From assembly GCA_964353015.1 (NCBI GenBank), contig CAYGUA010000004.1:62001-126000 (forward strand): a stretch of 64,000 nt of DNA, written 5' to 3'. Position 1 is the first letter of the stretch. Each line of letters begins with the position of its first letter. This document shows, in pieces, positions 35,009 through 43,210 of the stretch. The notes below the pieces were generated by a model. The model was not told where the DNA came from, did no database searches, and was given only the letters and a program-made list of their open reading frames with translations. Made by a program: the position numbers and the translations under genes. Origin of the DNA: JAMZMI01 sp964353015. GTDB lineage: Bacteria > Bacteroidota > Bacteroidia > Cytophagales > Cyclobacteriaceae.

Positions 35009-35869
35009 ATGGACAATAAAATAATAGACACCCACGTACATATTTGGGATTTAGAAAACAACAACTATGGCTGGTTGGAAGGCGACACTTCCATTTTGAA
35101 TCACACCCATACTTTGGCAGATTTAGAGCCGCAGCGGATTGAAGCGGGCATTTCGGCTGGCGTTTTGGTGCAGGCAGACAATCATTTTCAAGATACTGAT
35201 TGGATGCTTTTAAATGCTGAAAAAACGGATTGGATCAAAGGAATTGTAGGTTGGATGCCATTGATGAATCCGGAAGAAACAGCCAAGCAATTGGATAAAT
35301 ATCTTCCAAACACCTACTTCAAAGGCGTGAGGCATTTGATTCATGATGAAAAGGACCCGAAGTGGTTGCTACAACCCCAAGTACTGGAAAGTCTTCAGAT
35401 GCTTGCAGACCGAAAGGTGACATATGATATCGTTGGAGTACTTACCGATCACATGGAAACAGCACTTATGGTTTCCGAAAAAGTGCCAAATCTGAAAATG
35501 GTTTTTGATCATTTAAACAATCCTCCAATGGTAAAAGCTGAGAAATTTGGACGATGGGGAGAGCTGATGAAAGAAGCTGCCATGAATCCCAACTTTCATG
35601 CTAAAATTTCCGGTCTCGGTACATCAACAGGTGATTTAACCCATTGGTCGGATGATAACATCAAACCTTATGTCGAGTATGTTCTGAGCCAATTTGGGGC
35701 AGAAAGATGTTTCTTGGGTGGTGACTGGCCAGTGTCAAGATTGGCAGGTCAATACACGCGCACCTGGGGAATTTACAAATCGGTCCTTAATTCGATTTTG
35801 GATCAAGATGATCTGAATAAAGTCTATTTCTCAAATGCCAATGATTTCTATCAATTGAATTTAGCTTAA
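35009..35869 (+). CDS. Sugar lactonase (amidohydrolase family, L-fucono/L-rhamnono-lactonase type)
   Basis: A 286-residue TIM-barrel amidohydrolase of COG3618 type with DTHVHIWD at 7-14 (metal ligands His9, His11), VFDHLNNPP near 165-173 and CFLGGDWPVS near 232-241. Enzymes of this group open L-fucono-, L-rhamnono-, L-arabinono- and related sugar-acid lactones in the cytoplasm. It follows the CoA-transferases and precedes rhaT. It could serve the oxidative route that uses the SDR enzymes at 21263 and 3208, or a lactone made by the Gfo/Idh/MocA dehydrogenase at 36945 in its own operon. Confidence 0.85.
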   Translation: MDNKIIDTHVHIWDLENNNYGWLEGDTSILNHTHTLADLEPQRIEAGISAGVLVQADNHFQDTDWMLLNAEKTDWIKGIVGWMPLMNPEETAKQLDKYLPNTYFKGVRHLIHDEKDPKWLLQPQVLESLQMLADRKVTYDIVGVLTDHMETALMVSEKVPNLKMVFDHLNNPPMVKAEKFGRWGELMKEAAMNPNFHAKISGLGTSTGDLTHWSDDNIKPYVEYVLSQFGAERCFLGGDWPVSRLAGQYTRTWGIYKSVLNSILDQDDLNKVYFSNANDFYQLNLA

Positions 35870-35903
35870 CCCAAAACCTAATATCTAACCCAAAAAACCA
35901 ATT

Positions 35904-36944
35904 ATGAGCGTATTCAATGGCGTATTGTTTCATGCAGTAGGCGCGTCGGCCGCATCACTTTGTTACACTCCAGAAAAGAAAGTGGTGCAATGGTCCTGGC
36001 AAACTTACTGGCTGGCTCAAGCATCGGTTTGCTGGCTTTTATTGCCATTGATTGGTGCATACATCACTATCCCAGAGCTGATGACTGTATTGAAAAATGC
36101 CCCCACAGATGCCATGTGGAAGTCGTTTGCCCTTGGTGCGGTTTACGGTGTTGGTGGAACTGCCTTTGGGTTGGCTATTCGGCATATCGGGTTTTCACTC
36201 ACTTATGCCATTGCTATTGGTATTTCATGCGTTTTAGGCACGCTATTACCTCCATTTGTTCGTGGTGAATTGATGACAGTTTTGAGTCAGGCCGGTTCGG
36301 GATATATCATTTCGGGGATGTTGCTTGGTGTCGCCGGAATTGCATTTTGCGGCATGGCTGGTCGATTCAAAGAAATTGATTTGGAAAAGAAAGGTGTTGC
36401 TGCGATGGGAAGTTTTTCCTTGGGAAAAGGACTCACTTTGGCGATTATAGCGGGTGTATTGTCCGCACTATATGGATTTTCGCTTGATCAGGGACAGCCC
36501 ATTGCTGATGTGGCCGCAGAATATGGTGCCGGACAATATCAAGGCAATGTCATTTACATTTTTTCCAACACGGGTGCATTTCTTTTTACATTGATTTATT
36601 GTTTGTATTTGCATAAAAAGGAAGGCACATTTTCAGAGTATTTTGGTTCAAAAGTATCTGGTAAGAATCTAGGTAGAAATTATGTACTCTCTGCGCTGAC
36701 AGGCTTGCTATGGTATTCACAATTCTTTTTTTATGGTTTGGGTCACACCCGAATGGGCGATTATAAATTCACGAGCTGGGCGATCCATATGATCATGCTC
36801 GTGCTATTCAGCACCTTGGCAGGTTTACTTTTAAAAGAATGGGTCGGAAGCAGTAAAAAAACTGTTGGAGCGTTGGTTTTGGCGATTGCGATTCTGTTTG
36901 CGGCTGTGATCTCGTTAACTTTAGGAAACTCAGTAGCTCATTAA
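35904..36944 (+). CDS. rhaT: L-rhamnose:H+ symporter
   Basis: A 346-residue protein with about ten membrane helices matching RhaT: HAVGASAASLCYTPEKKVVQ near the N terminus, LGAVYGVGGTAFGLAIRHIG, and HTRMGDYKFTSWAIHMIMLV. RhaT carries L-rhamnose (also L-lyxose) across the inner membrane with protons. It lies 34 bases after the lactonase and its stop touches the next start, so it belongs to the GH28-CaiB operon rather than to the rhaI operon. That suggests either shared rhamnose supply or a related 6-deoxy sugar as the operon substrate. Confidence 0.92.
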   Translation: MSVFNGVLFHAVGASAASLCYTPEKKVVQWSWQTYWLAQASVCWLLLPLIGAYITIPELMTVLKNAPTDAMWKSFALGAVYGVGGTAFGLAIRHIGFSLTYAIAIGISCVLGTLLPPFVRGELMTVLSQAGSGYIISGMLLGVAGIAFCGMAGRFKEIDLEKKGVAAMGSFSLGKGLTLAIIAGVLSALYGFSLDQGQPIADVAAEYGAGQYQGNVIYIFSNTGAFLFTLIYCLYLHKKEGTFSEYFGSKVSGKNLGRNYVLSALTGLLWYSQFFFYGLGHTRMGDYKFTSWAIHMIMLVLFSTLAGLLLKEWVGSSKKTVGALVLAIAILFAAVISLTLGNSVAH

Positions 36945-38003
36945 ATGCAAAAATTCGGAATACAACTGCCTCAAATGTTTCTGCATATCTACATCATTGG
37001 CGCAGGTGGAATCGTCAATGATGCGCATCTGCCAGCTTACGCAATTGCAGGATTTGAGGTAGCTGGTATTTTTGATTTGAATAAAGAAAGGGCTAAAACG
37101 CTCGCAGATAAATTTCAGATTCCAAAGGTTTACGAAAGCCTGGAAAGCATTGCATCAGTATCTGGAAGGGTTGTCTTCGATGTGGCTGTGCCAGGCAATG
37201 CTATTTATGATGTTTTGAAAAAACTGCCCAACGAAAGCCATGTTTTGATTCAAAAACCAATGGGAGAGAATTTGGCCGAAGCAGAAAAAATTCTCGCTTT
37301 GTGTAAATCGAAGAGACTTAACGCTGGCATCAATTTTCAACTGAGATATGCTCCATACATCAATGAGGCAAGAAGGATGATTGATGCAGGTGAAATTGGA
37401 GCGCTATGTGATATTGATATCAATGTAAACGTATTTACGCCTTGGCATCTTTGGGATTTTCTTTTCAAAATCCCAAGAGTTGAAATCCTCTATCACAGCA
37501 TTCATTATGTGGATATGATTCGGTCATTTTTTGGCAATCCGAAAAGTGTTTATGCGAAGACTTTAAAACACCCAAACATGTCGTCTTTGGCATCTGTTCG
37601 ATCCACAATTATAATGGATTATGGAGAGGTCACTGGTGCCACTATTCACACGAATCATTGCCATGATTTTGGTTTGAAAAATCAACATTCCTATATCAAG
37701 TTTGAAGGAACAACCGGCTGTATCAAAATCAATTTTGGCGTGCTGATGAATTATCCGATTGGTGAACCTGATAGCTTTGAATATGTATCTGTAAAAGAAG
37801 GAGAGGAGCCTGTTTGGCAAAATAAGGAAATTGAAGGGACATGGTTTCCGCATGCTTTTATTGGATCAATGTCGCAAATCATGCGCGCTGCAAATGGTGA
37901 GATTGTGAAGCCAGACAATGCTGTTGAGGACTGTATTCATACCATGGCTTGTGTGGAGCTGGCATATGAATCAAGCGAAAATGGTGGAGTAAAACTTCTC
38001 TAA
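36945..38003 (+). CDS. Gfo/Idh/MocA-family oxidoreductase
   Basis: 352 residues: an N-terminal Rossmann domain (IYIIGAGGIVNDAHLPAYA, about 15-33) and the C-terminal domain with NFQLRYAPYINEARRMIDAG and the catalytic-site LYHSIHYVDMIRSFFG. The usual EKP before the first domain ends is QKP here, keeping the lysine. An alternative ATG at 36975 would remove ten non-conserved residues. The gene starts on the base after the rhaT stop. Such enzymes oxidise sugars or inositols with NAD(P); D-apiose dehydrogenase is one member. With a lactonase two genes away, it may make a sugar lactone. Specificity cannot be read from the sequence. Confidence 0.85.
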   Translation: MQKFGIQLPQMFLHIYIIGAGGIVNDAHLPAYAIAGFEVAGIFDLNKERAKTLADKFQIPKVYESLESIASVSGRVVFDVAVPGNAIYDVLKKLPNESHVLIQKPMGENLAEAEKILALCKSKRLNAGINFQLRYAPYINEARRMIDAGEIGALCDIDINVNVFTPWHLWDFLFKIPRVEILYHSIHYVDMIRSFFGNPKSVYAKTLKHPNMSSLASVRSTIIMDYGEVTGATIHTNHCHDFGLKNQHSYIKFEGTTGCIKINFGVLMNYPIGEPDSFEYVSVKEGEEPVWQNKEIEGTWFPHAFIGSMSQIMRAANGEIVKPDNAVEDCIHTMACVELAYESSENGGVKLL

Positions 38004-38086
38004 ATCTTATTTCCACAGCTCTAGGACAAGAAAATCTACAGCTCATTATTTTCCTCTAGTTTTGCATCTTAAAAAATCATTTAACT

Positions 38087-38641
38087 ATGTTGAAGAAAAT
38101 CTTATTGGGCATTGGAGTGTTGTTCATTCTGTTTGTCTTGTGGGCTGTTTATGGCCTTTTTATTGCAGAACCCGCCAGCCCCAAAGCGACCGCAACTTAC
38201 AGCGATCTAGGCTTGGATATCTCAGTTGACTACAGCAGACCTTACAAAAAAGGAAGACTGCTCTTTGGAAATGAAGAAGACGGAGCATTGCAGCCATTTG
38301 GGAAATACTGGAGACTGGGTGCCAATGCGGCAACTGAGATCACATTAAGCTCAGATGTCTATTTTGGTGGAAAATCTTTGGACGCGGGTACTTACAGAAT
38401 GTACGCCATACCAGGACCAGATCAGTTTCAGGTTATTTTGAACAGTGAGCTGGATGTCTTTTTTGGTGTTTCTGAAGCTGATCCCGCTCTAGATGTTTTG
38501 ACAGTTGAAGCGCCTGTTTGGAAACAAGAAACTGTTACAGAACAGTTTACGATTCAATTCAGATCAGATTCTTCTACCATTTTCATGGAATTCGTTTGGG
38601 ATGATTATCTGTTTAATGTTCCAATAGATCCTAAAAACTAA
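38087..38641 (+). CDS. DUF2911 membrane-anchored protein
   Basis: 184 residues with an N-terminal membrane anchor (ILLGIGVLFILFVLWAVYGL) and a DUF2911 domain: VDYSRPYKKGRLLFG near 45-59, PFGKYWRLGANAATEI near 70-85. DUF2911 proteins are common secreted or anchored proteins of Bacteroidota with no known activity. The next gene starts six bases after the stop, also with an N-terminal anchor, so the pair probably works at the same side of the membrane. Confidence 0.88.
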   Translation: MLKKILLGIGVLFILFVLWAVYGLFIAEPASPKATATYSDLGLDISVDYSRPYKKGRLLFGNEEDGALQPFGKYWRLGANAATEITLSSDVYFGGKSLDAGTYRMYAIPGPDQFQVILNSELDVFFGVSEADPALDVLTVEAPVWKQETVTEQFTIQFRSDSSTIFMEFVWDDYLFNVPIDPKN

Positions 38642-38647
38642 TAAAGC

Positions 38648-39757
38648 ATGAAGAAGTGGATACTCTTGCCGATATCAATTTTGTTATTTCTTGGTTTGGC
38701 TTATTGGCTGGTTGGTAAAATTCAATACCGACTTCAAGTCATGGATGTAGAGGAGTATTCGCCAGTTTCAACTTTAAAAACGAAGGAAACTTTGCTCACT
38801 AAAGCAAAGTTTCCTTTTGTTGATGTACACAATCACCAATGGACCATGCCTATCCAAAATTTAGGCGACCTGGTCACTGAAATGGATTCTTTGAATATGG
38901 CCGTGATGGTTAATCTAAGTGGCTTCAGAGGAAAATATCTGGAATGGTCGCTGGATAATGTGAATGATGGTTTTGAAAACCGATTCGCTATTTTTCTAAA
39001 TATCAACTTCGAAGATCTGGACGATGAAGGTTGGCCGGAATATCAACTTCAAATGATGGAGGATGCCGTTGAACAAGGGGTAAAAGGATTGAAAGTTTAT
39101 AAAGGTTTAGGCTTGACTGATAAAGACAATGCTGGCAATCGCATTGCTGTGGATGATCCAAGGCTTGATCCCATTTGGGCAAAATGTGGCGAACTGGGCA
39201 TTCCTGTTTTGATTCATTCAGGTGAACCCAATTCGTTTTGGCTACCAAAAGATAAATACAATGAGCGATGGCTCGAATTAAAGCAATACCCAAGTCGCTA
39301 TCGTGATCCTTCAAAATATCCTTCTTTTGAGGAAGTTATGGCGGAGCAACACCATGTATTCAGGAAGCACCCCAACACAAAATTTATCGATGCACATTTG
39401 GGATGGTTTGGAAACGATCTTGAACGTTTGGGCAATCTGCTTGATGAATTACCAAATGTTTACACGGAACTTGGCGCTGTTCTTGCAGAGCTGGGCAGAC
39501 AGCCACGTACAGCACGTCAATGGATGATTGACTATCAGGATCGCGTGATGATGGGGAAGGATTCCTACAACATGCAGGAATATTATACTTATTTCCGGGT
39601 GCTTGAAACTTCGGATGAATATTTTGACTATTACCGAAAACGTCACGCACATTGGAAGATGTACGGACTTGATTTGCCGGATTCAGTGCTTCGAAAAGTC
39701 TATTATCAAAATGCGCTTCAGGTGATTCCGGGATTGGATGAGTCGTTGTTTGAGTAA
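38648..39757 (+). CDS. Membrane-anchored amidohydrolase (TIM-barrel metal hydrolase)
   Basis: 369 residues: one N-terminal helix (ILLPISILLFLGLAYWLVG), then an amidohydrolase-2 barrel with DVHNHQW (metal His, about 59-65), KVYKGLG, VLIHSGEP, IDAHLGW and the late MGKDSY aspartate. The anchor places the catalytic domain outside the inner membrane. Hydrolases and decarboxylases of this fold act on lactones or aromatic and sugar acids. It is paired with the DUF2911 gene and convergent with the GH127 gene, ten bases away. A role on a pectin-derived lactone or ester is possible but is only a guess from the neighbourhood. Confidence 0.8.
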   Translation: MKKWILLPISILLFLGLAYWLVGKIQYRLQVMDVEEYSPVSTLKTKETLLTKAKFPFVDVHNHQWTMPIQNLGDLVTEMDSLNMAVMVNLSGFRGKYLEWSLDNVNDGFENRFAIFLNINFEDLDDEGWPEYQLQMMEDAVEQGVKGLKVYKGLGLTDKDNAGNRIAVDDPRLDPIWAKCGELGIPVLIHSGEPNSFWLPKDKYNERWLELKQYPSRYRDPSKYPSFEEVMAEQHHVFRKHPNTKFIDAHLGWFGNDLERLGNLLDELPNVYTELGAVLAELGRQPRTARQWMIDYQDRVMMGKDSYNMQEYYTYFRVLETSDEYFDYYRKRHAHWKMYGLDLPDSVLRKVYYQNALQVIPGLDESLFE

Positions 39758-39766
39758 TAAATTCCA

Positions 39767-41836
39767 TCATCGCCCTAACGGCAACCAAACTTCCATATCC
39801 GATTCATCTCTGTTTGCCCAGGCGAAATATGGAATCAATCTGATTTCGATCGATTGGTTTTTATTATTTAATTCCTTGTAAAGCTCGTTGCTCCAATTGT
39901 TGGTGACCATTTCAGCTTTTCCTCGCAAACTTACCAGTTCACTTCCCGCGATGTTTATTTTTTCAGTTGTCAGGTTAATGTTAAAAGGGATGACAACATC
40001 TGCCAGTTTTTGTCCTTCATTGAGGTCATTTGCTTCCAGGCAATAAACGATTGGCCCTCTTCTTACCGCGACTTGATTTCTGGTTTGCTCTACAAGCGGA
40101 TTTGCTTCGATGAGCTGGGCAGGCATATCCATTACAAAGTGAATTTTGTCCCCAGCATTCCATTTTTGATTCACAGATACAAATGCACTGGATTTTAGAG
40201 AGTTTTCGACTTTCTTTCCGTTGATGGTAAGCGTAGCTGATTTACACCAGTCAGGTATTCTGAAATTGAGTGTTTTTGCTGTGTTGGTAGATGAATTGAT
40301 TTCCAAATTAACAATTCCTTCCCATGGGTAATTGGTTGATTGTGTCAGGCTGATTTTATCATCGCCAACTTTGGTTTCCAACTTACTACTAGCATACATA
40401 TTAAACCACACGCCAGATTCATCTTTACTGTATAAATAGTTACTAATCTCCGCTATAGTTCGGATTGTGTTTGGTGGGCAGCAATTGGAATAGGAAATAT
40501 ATTCTTCTCTCACATTTGGCCAACGTAGTTGAAACGGTAGATCCATTTGATTGCTCAAAGGATTGGTATAGAAATAACCTTTTCCATTGAGATTCACACC
40601 AGAAAGAATGCTATTGTAGATTGTTGATTCCATCAGGTCGGCATATTTGGCCTCAGCTGTGGTTTGGTACATGCGCCAGTTCCAAAGCGCACTTCCAATA
40701 TTCGCACATGTTTCGTTATGCGCACCAGCGTTTGGTAGTTCGTATTCACGGCCGTATGCTTGATGAACTTGCTGTATTTCTGGTGGACTGTAAGAAGTAC
40801 CATTTGGTGAAACTCCATCGTAAAGTGCACCACATCCACCAGTGATGTAAAGTTTGGTTTGCGTCAGGTCATCCCAAATTTTGTCAAGGGCTGCTTTTAA
40901 TGATTCATCGCCGGTTTCGGCATACACATCTGCTACTCCAGCATAAAGATAATTGGCTCTTACAGCGTGACCTACAGCTTTTGTCTGTTCACGAAAAGGA
41001 ATCCGATCCTGGTTGTGATCTGTTCCTTCTTTCATCAAGCTTCTGATGTCAATAAATTGTTTGGCTAGTTCCAAATATCTTAGATCATTGGTAGTTCTAT
41101 ACATTTCTATCACACCCATGTAATGTGATGGGCAAATGGCATTTTGAGCCATTTTTTCAGGAAACATTTGGGTGTAATTGTAGAGATAATCCGCTGCTTT
41201 TTTGGCCATTTCCAGCAATTCAGTTTTTCCAGTAGCTTTATAATGGACTGTTGCTGCCGTCATCAAATGTCCCATGTTGTAGCTTTCAAAATCCATTCGA
41301 TCCCGAAATTCCTGTGCTGTTTCAGGATTGTTTTTTGCCTGAATCATCACTGGAGTATGGATGTATCCATCAGCACGTTGCGAAGCTTTGATCAGCGGTA
41401 TAACCTTGTCAATCATTTCATTAAACTTCTCATCATGCGTTTTGGCATAAGCCATACTTGCTGCTTCGATCAGCTTGTAAAAATCCCCGTCATGAAAAGG
41501 AGCACCTTCATGTTTCCCTTCTTCCAAACCAGCAGCTATTTCGAAATTTCTCAATGCATGACTGATTTCAGCATCGCTATAGATTCTCCACATTTCTGGA
41601 ATCATCGTATCAAAGCAAGTTTTTTCTCTTTCGGCCCAGAAACCATCTGTGAGGTTCACATCATCAAATGCGACCGCCTCCAATTTCGCGAATTTGCTTC
41701 CAGATGTATTGACCAGACTTTGATCAGAGGTGAGAGATTGCTTGTCCAGTGGCAATGTGTTTTGAGTTGAATTATTTGCTTTTTCATTGCAGGAAGCAAT
41801 TATGATGAGCCAAAATACCAATACCAAATAGCGCAT
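39767..41836 (-). CDS. GH127-type beta-L-arabinofuranosidase lipoprotein
   Basis: I start at the ATG at 41836 (a TTG at 41842 would add two residues). The 689-residue protein has a lipoprotein signal ending IASC (about residue 15). The (alpha/alpha)6 barrel domain carries HNETCANIGSALWNWRM (catalytic Glu and a Cys) and SNCCPPNTIRT (the catalytic cysteine with its zinc-binding neighbours), as in GH127 enzymes. GH127 removes beta-L-arabinofuranose from plant glycans, including RG-II; related GH146 enzymes act on arabinan. It is divergent from the RuBisCO-like-protein operon and shares a 123-base control region with it. Confidence 0.9.
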   Translation of the reverse strand: MRYLVLVFWLIIIASCNEKANNSTQNTLPLDKQSLTSDQSLVNTSGSKFAKLEAVAFDDVNLTDGFWAEREKTCFDTMIPEMWRIYSDAEISHALRNFEIAAGLEEGKHEGAPFHDGDFYKLIEAASMAYAKTHDEKFNEMIDKVIPLIKASQRADGYIHTPVMIQAKNNPETAQEFRDRMDFESYNMGHLMTAATVHYKATGKTELLEMAKKAADYLYNYTQMFPEKMAQNAICPSHYMGVIEMYRTTNDLRYLELAKQFIDIRSLMKEGTDHNQDRIPFREQTKAVGHAVRANYLYAGVADVYAETGDESLKAALDKIWDDLTQTKLYITGGCGALYDGVSPNGTSYSPPEIQQVHQAYGREYELPNAGAHNETCANIGSALWNWRMYQTTAEAKYADLMESTIYNSILSGVNLNGKGYFYTNPLSNQMDLPFQLRWPNVREEYISYSNCCPPNTIRTIAEISNYLYSKDESGVWFNMYASSKLETKVGDDKISLTQSTNYPWEGIVNLEINSSTNTAKTLNFRIPDWCKSATLTINGKKVENSLKSSAFVSVNQKWNAGDKIHFVMDMPAQLIEANPLVEQTRNQVAVRRGPIVYCLEANDLNEGQKLADVVIPFNINLTTEKINIAGSELVSLRGKAEMVTNNWSNELYKELNNKNQSIEIRLIPYFAWANRDESDMEVWLPLGR

Positions 41837-41959
41837 AATCAATTGGGGTTTGTTTTTGAAGATGCCAATTTCTAGAATTTAGTTCTCTTTTCATGCAGTA
41901 TATAGCAGGACACTTATAGGTGTGTCGAAGTTGATATTTACAAATAGTGTTGGAACCAT

Positions 41960-43210
41960 ATGGAAAGAATTCACGCGACATATCTCATTGAAACACCTCA
42001 TGACGTTGAAAAGGCAGCTGCTGTTTTGGCTGGCGAGCAATCGAGTGGAACTTTTGTGGCTGTACCAGGCGAGACAGAAGAACTCAAAACACGCTTTGCA
42101 GCAAGGGTTGAAAATATCGAGCATTTGGAAACAGTGGCACAGCCAAGTATGCCTGGAGATTTGGGTGTGGGAAATTCTTTCAATCGAGCAAAAGTGGTCG
42201 TCTCATGGTCGATCGAAAACTTTGAATTGAATGTGCCGACAATGATTTCCACACTTCAAGGGAATCTATATGAGCTTAAGCAGTTTACAGGTTTGAAGCT
42301 GGATGATTTTGAACTACCTACAATATTTAAGGATCATTTTATCGGTCCGAAATATGGAATGGCCGGCACCAAAAAGCTAGCAAGTGTTGGATCAGAAAGA
42401 CCAATGATTGGAACCATCATCAAACCAAGTGTTGGCCTGACTCCAGAAAATACTGCTGCAATTGTCAAAGAACTAATAGAAGCGGGAATCGATTTTATCA
42501 AAGATGATGAGTTGATGTCATCAACTGCCAATTCTCCTTTCACCAAACGAGTGCACACAGTCATGCGTGTGATCAATGATTTCGCTGATAAAACAGGAAA
42601 GAAAGTAATGTACGCGTTCAACATTACTGGTGATCTTGACGAAATGCGCTCGCATTATGATACAATAGTTGGGGCTGGTGGAACTTGCGCCATGATCAGT
42701 GTAAATAGTGTTGGTTGGGCAGGCGTAAAGAAAATGGCTGAAATTGGTAAGCTTTCCATTCATGGTCACAGAAATGGATGGGGCATGCTCAACAGACACC
42801 CGATGTTTGGAATCAATTTTCCGGCATATAGCAAGCTTTGGAGACTTGCAGGTGTTGATCAGTTCCATGTCAACGGCATTGATAATAAGTTTTGGGAATC
42901 CAATGAATCGGTGGTGAGATCAATAAAATCTTGTCTCACGCCATTTTTAAGTGATAAATTAATCCTTCCTGTAGTTTCTTCAGGGCAATGGGGAGGTCAG
43001 GCCTTTGATACTTACAAATTGACCCAAACCACCGACTTGCTTTACATGGCAGGAGGAGGTATTATGGCACATCCTTCAGGTCCGGCGGGTGGCGTTAGAG
43101 CATTGCATCAGGCCTGGGAAGGAGCTGTAAACGGTATTTCGTTGCAAGAAGCAGCCAGCAAATACAAAGAGTTTGGACAATCTGTTGAGAAATTTGGGAA
43201 GAAAGCTTGA
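41960..43210 (+). CDS. RuBisCO-like protein, probable 3-oxo-isoapionate-4-phosphate decarboxylase or transcarboxylase/hydrolase
   Basis: 416 residues with the RuBisCO large-chain fold. The metal site is intact: carbamate lysine 181 with Asp183 and Glu184 (DFIKDDE). Also kept are Asn102, Lys155 (GTIIKPSVGL), His270-Arg271, His303, Lys310 near loop 6 and the GGGIMAHPSG phosphate loop. RuBisCO Lys177 is Ser157, so it is not a carbon-fixing enzyme. Its stop overlaps the start of a DUF1537 kinase gene. RLP plus DUF1537 kinase is the known arrangement for D-apionate breakdown, where the kinase makes 3-oxo-isoapionate-4-phosphate and the RLP decarboxylates it or transfers and hydrolyses the carboxylate. 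Function is inferred from this pairing and the pectin context. Confidence 0.85.
   Translation: MERIHATYLIETPHDVEKAAAVLAGEQSSGTFVAVPGETEELKTRFAARVENIEHLETVAQPSMPGDLGVGNSFNRAKVVVSWSIENFELNVPTMISTLQGNLYELKQFTGLKLDDFELPTIFKDHFIGPKYGMAGTKKLASVGSERPMIGTIIKPSVGLTPENTAAIVKELIEAGIDFIKDDELMSSTANSPFTKRVHTVMRVINDFADKTGKKVMYAFNITGDLDEMRSHYDTIVGAGGTCAMISVNSVGWAGVKKMAEIGKLSIHGHRNGWGMLNRHPMFGINFPAYSKLWRLAGVDQFHVNGIDNKFWESNESVVRSIKSCLTPFLSDKLILPVVSSGQWGGQAFDTYKLTQTTDLLYMAGGGIMAHPSGPAGGVRALHQAWEGAVNGISLQEAASKYKEFGQSVEKFGKKA

Noticed and set aside
41144..41770. 208-codon open frame opposite the GH127 gene
   Set aside because: It lies wholly antisense inside a well-supported enzyme gene, has no recognisable domain and a cysteine/phenylalanine-rich composition typical of antisense frames.
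41905..41930. Further operator copy before the RLP gene
   Set aside because: GCAGGACACTTATAGG resembles the operator family only in part (GTCCTGC on the minus strand, without correctly spaced GG), so it was left out of the site list.
41960..43210. True RuBisCO and carbon fixation
   Set aside because: RuBisCO Lys177 is replaced by Ser157, there is no phosphoribulokinase or small subunit, and the gene is fused in expression with a sugar-acid kinase. It is a RuBisCO-like protein.
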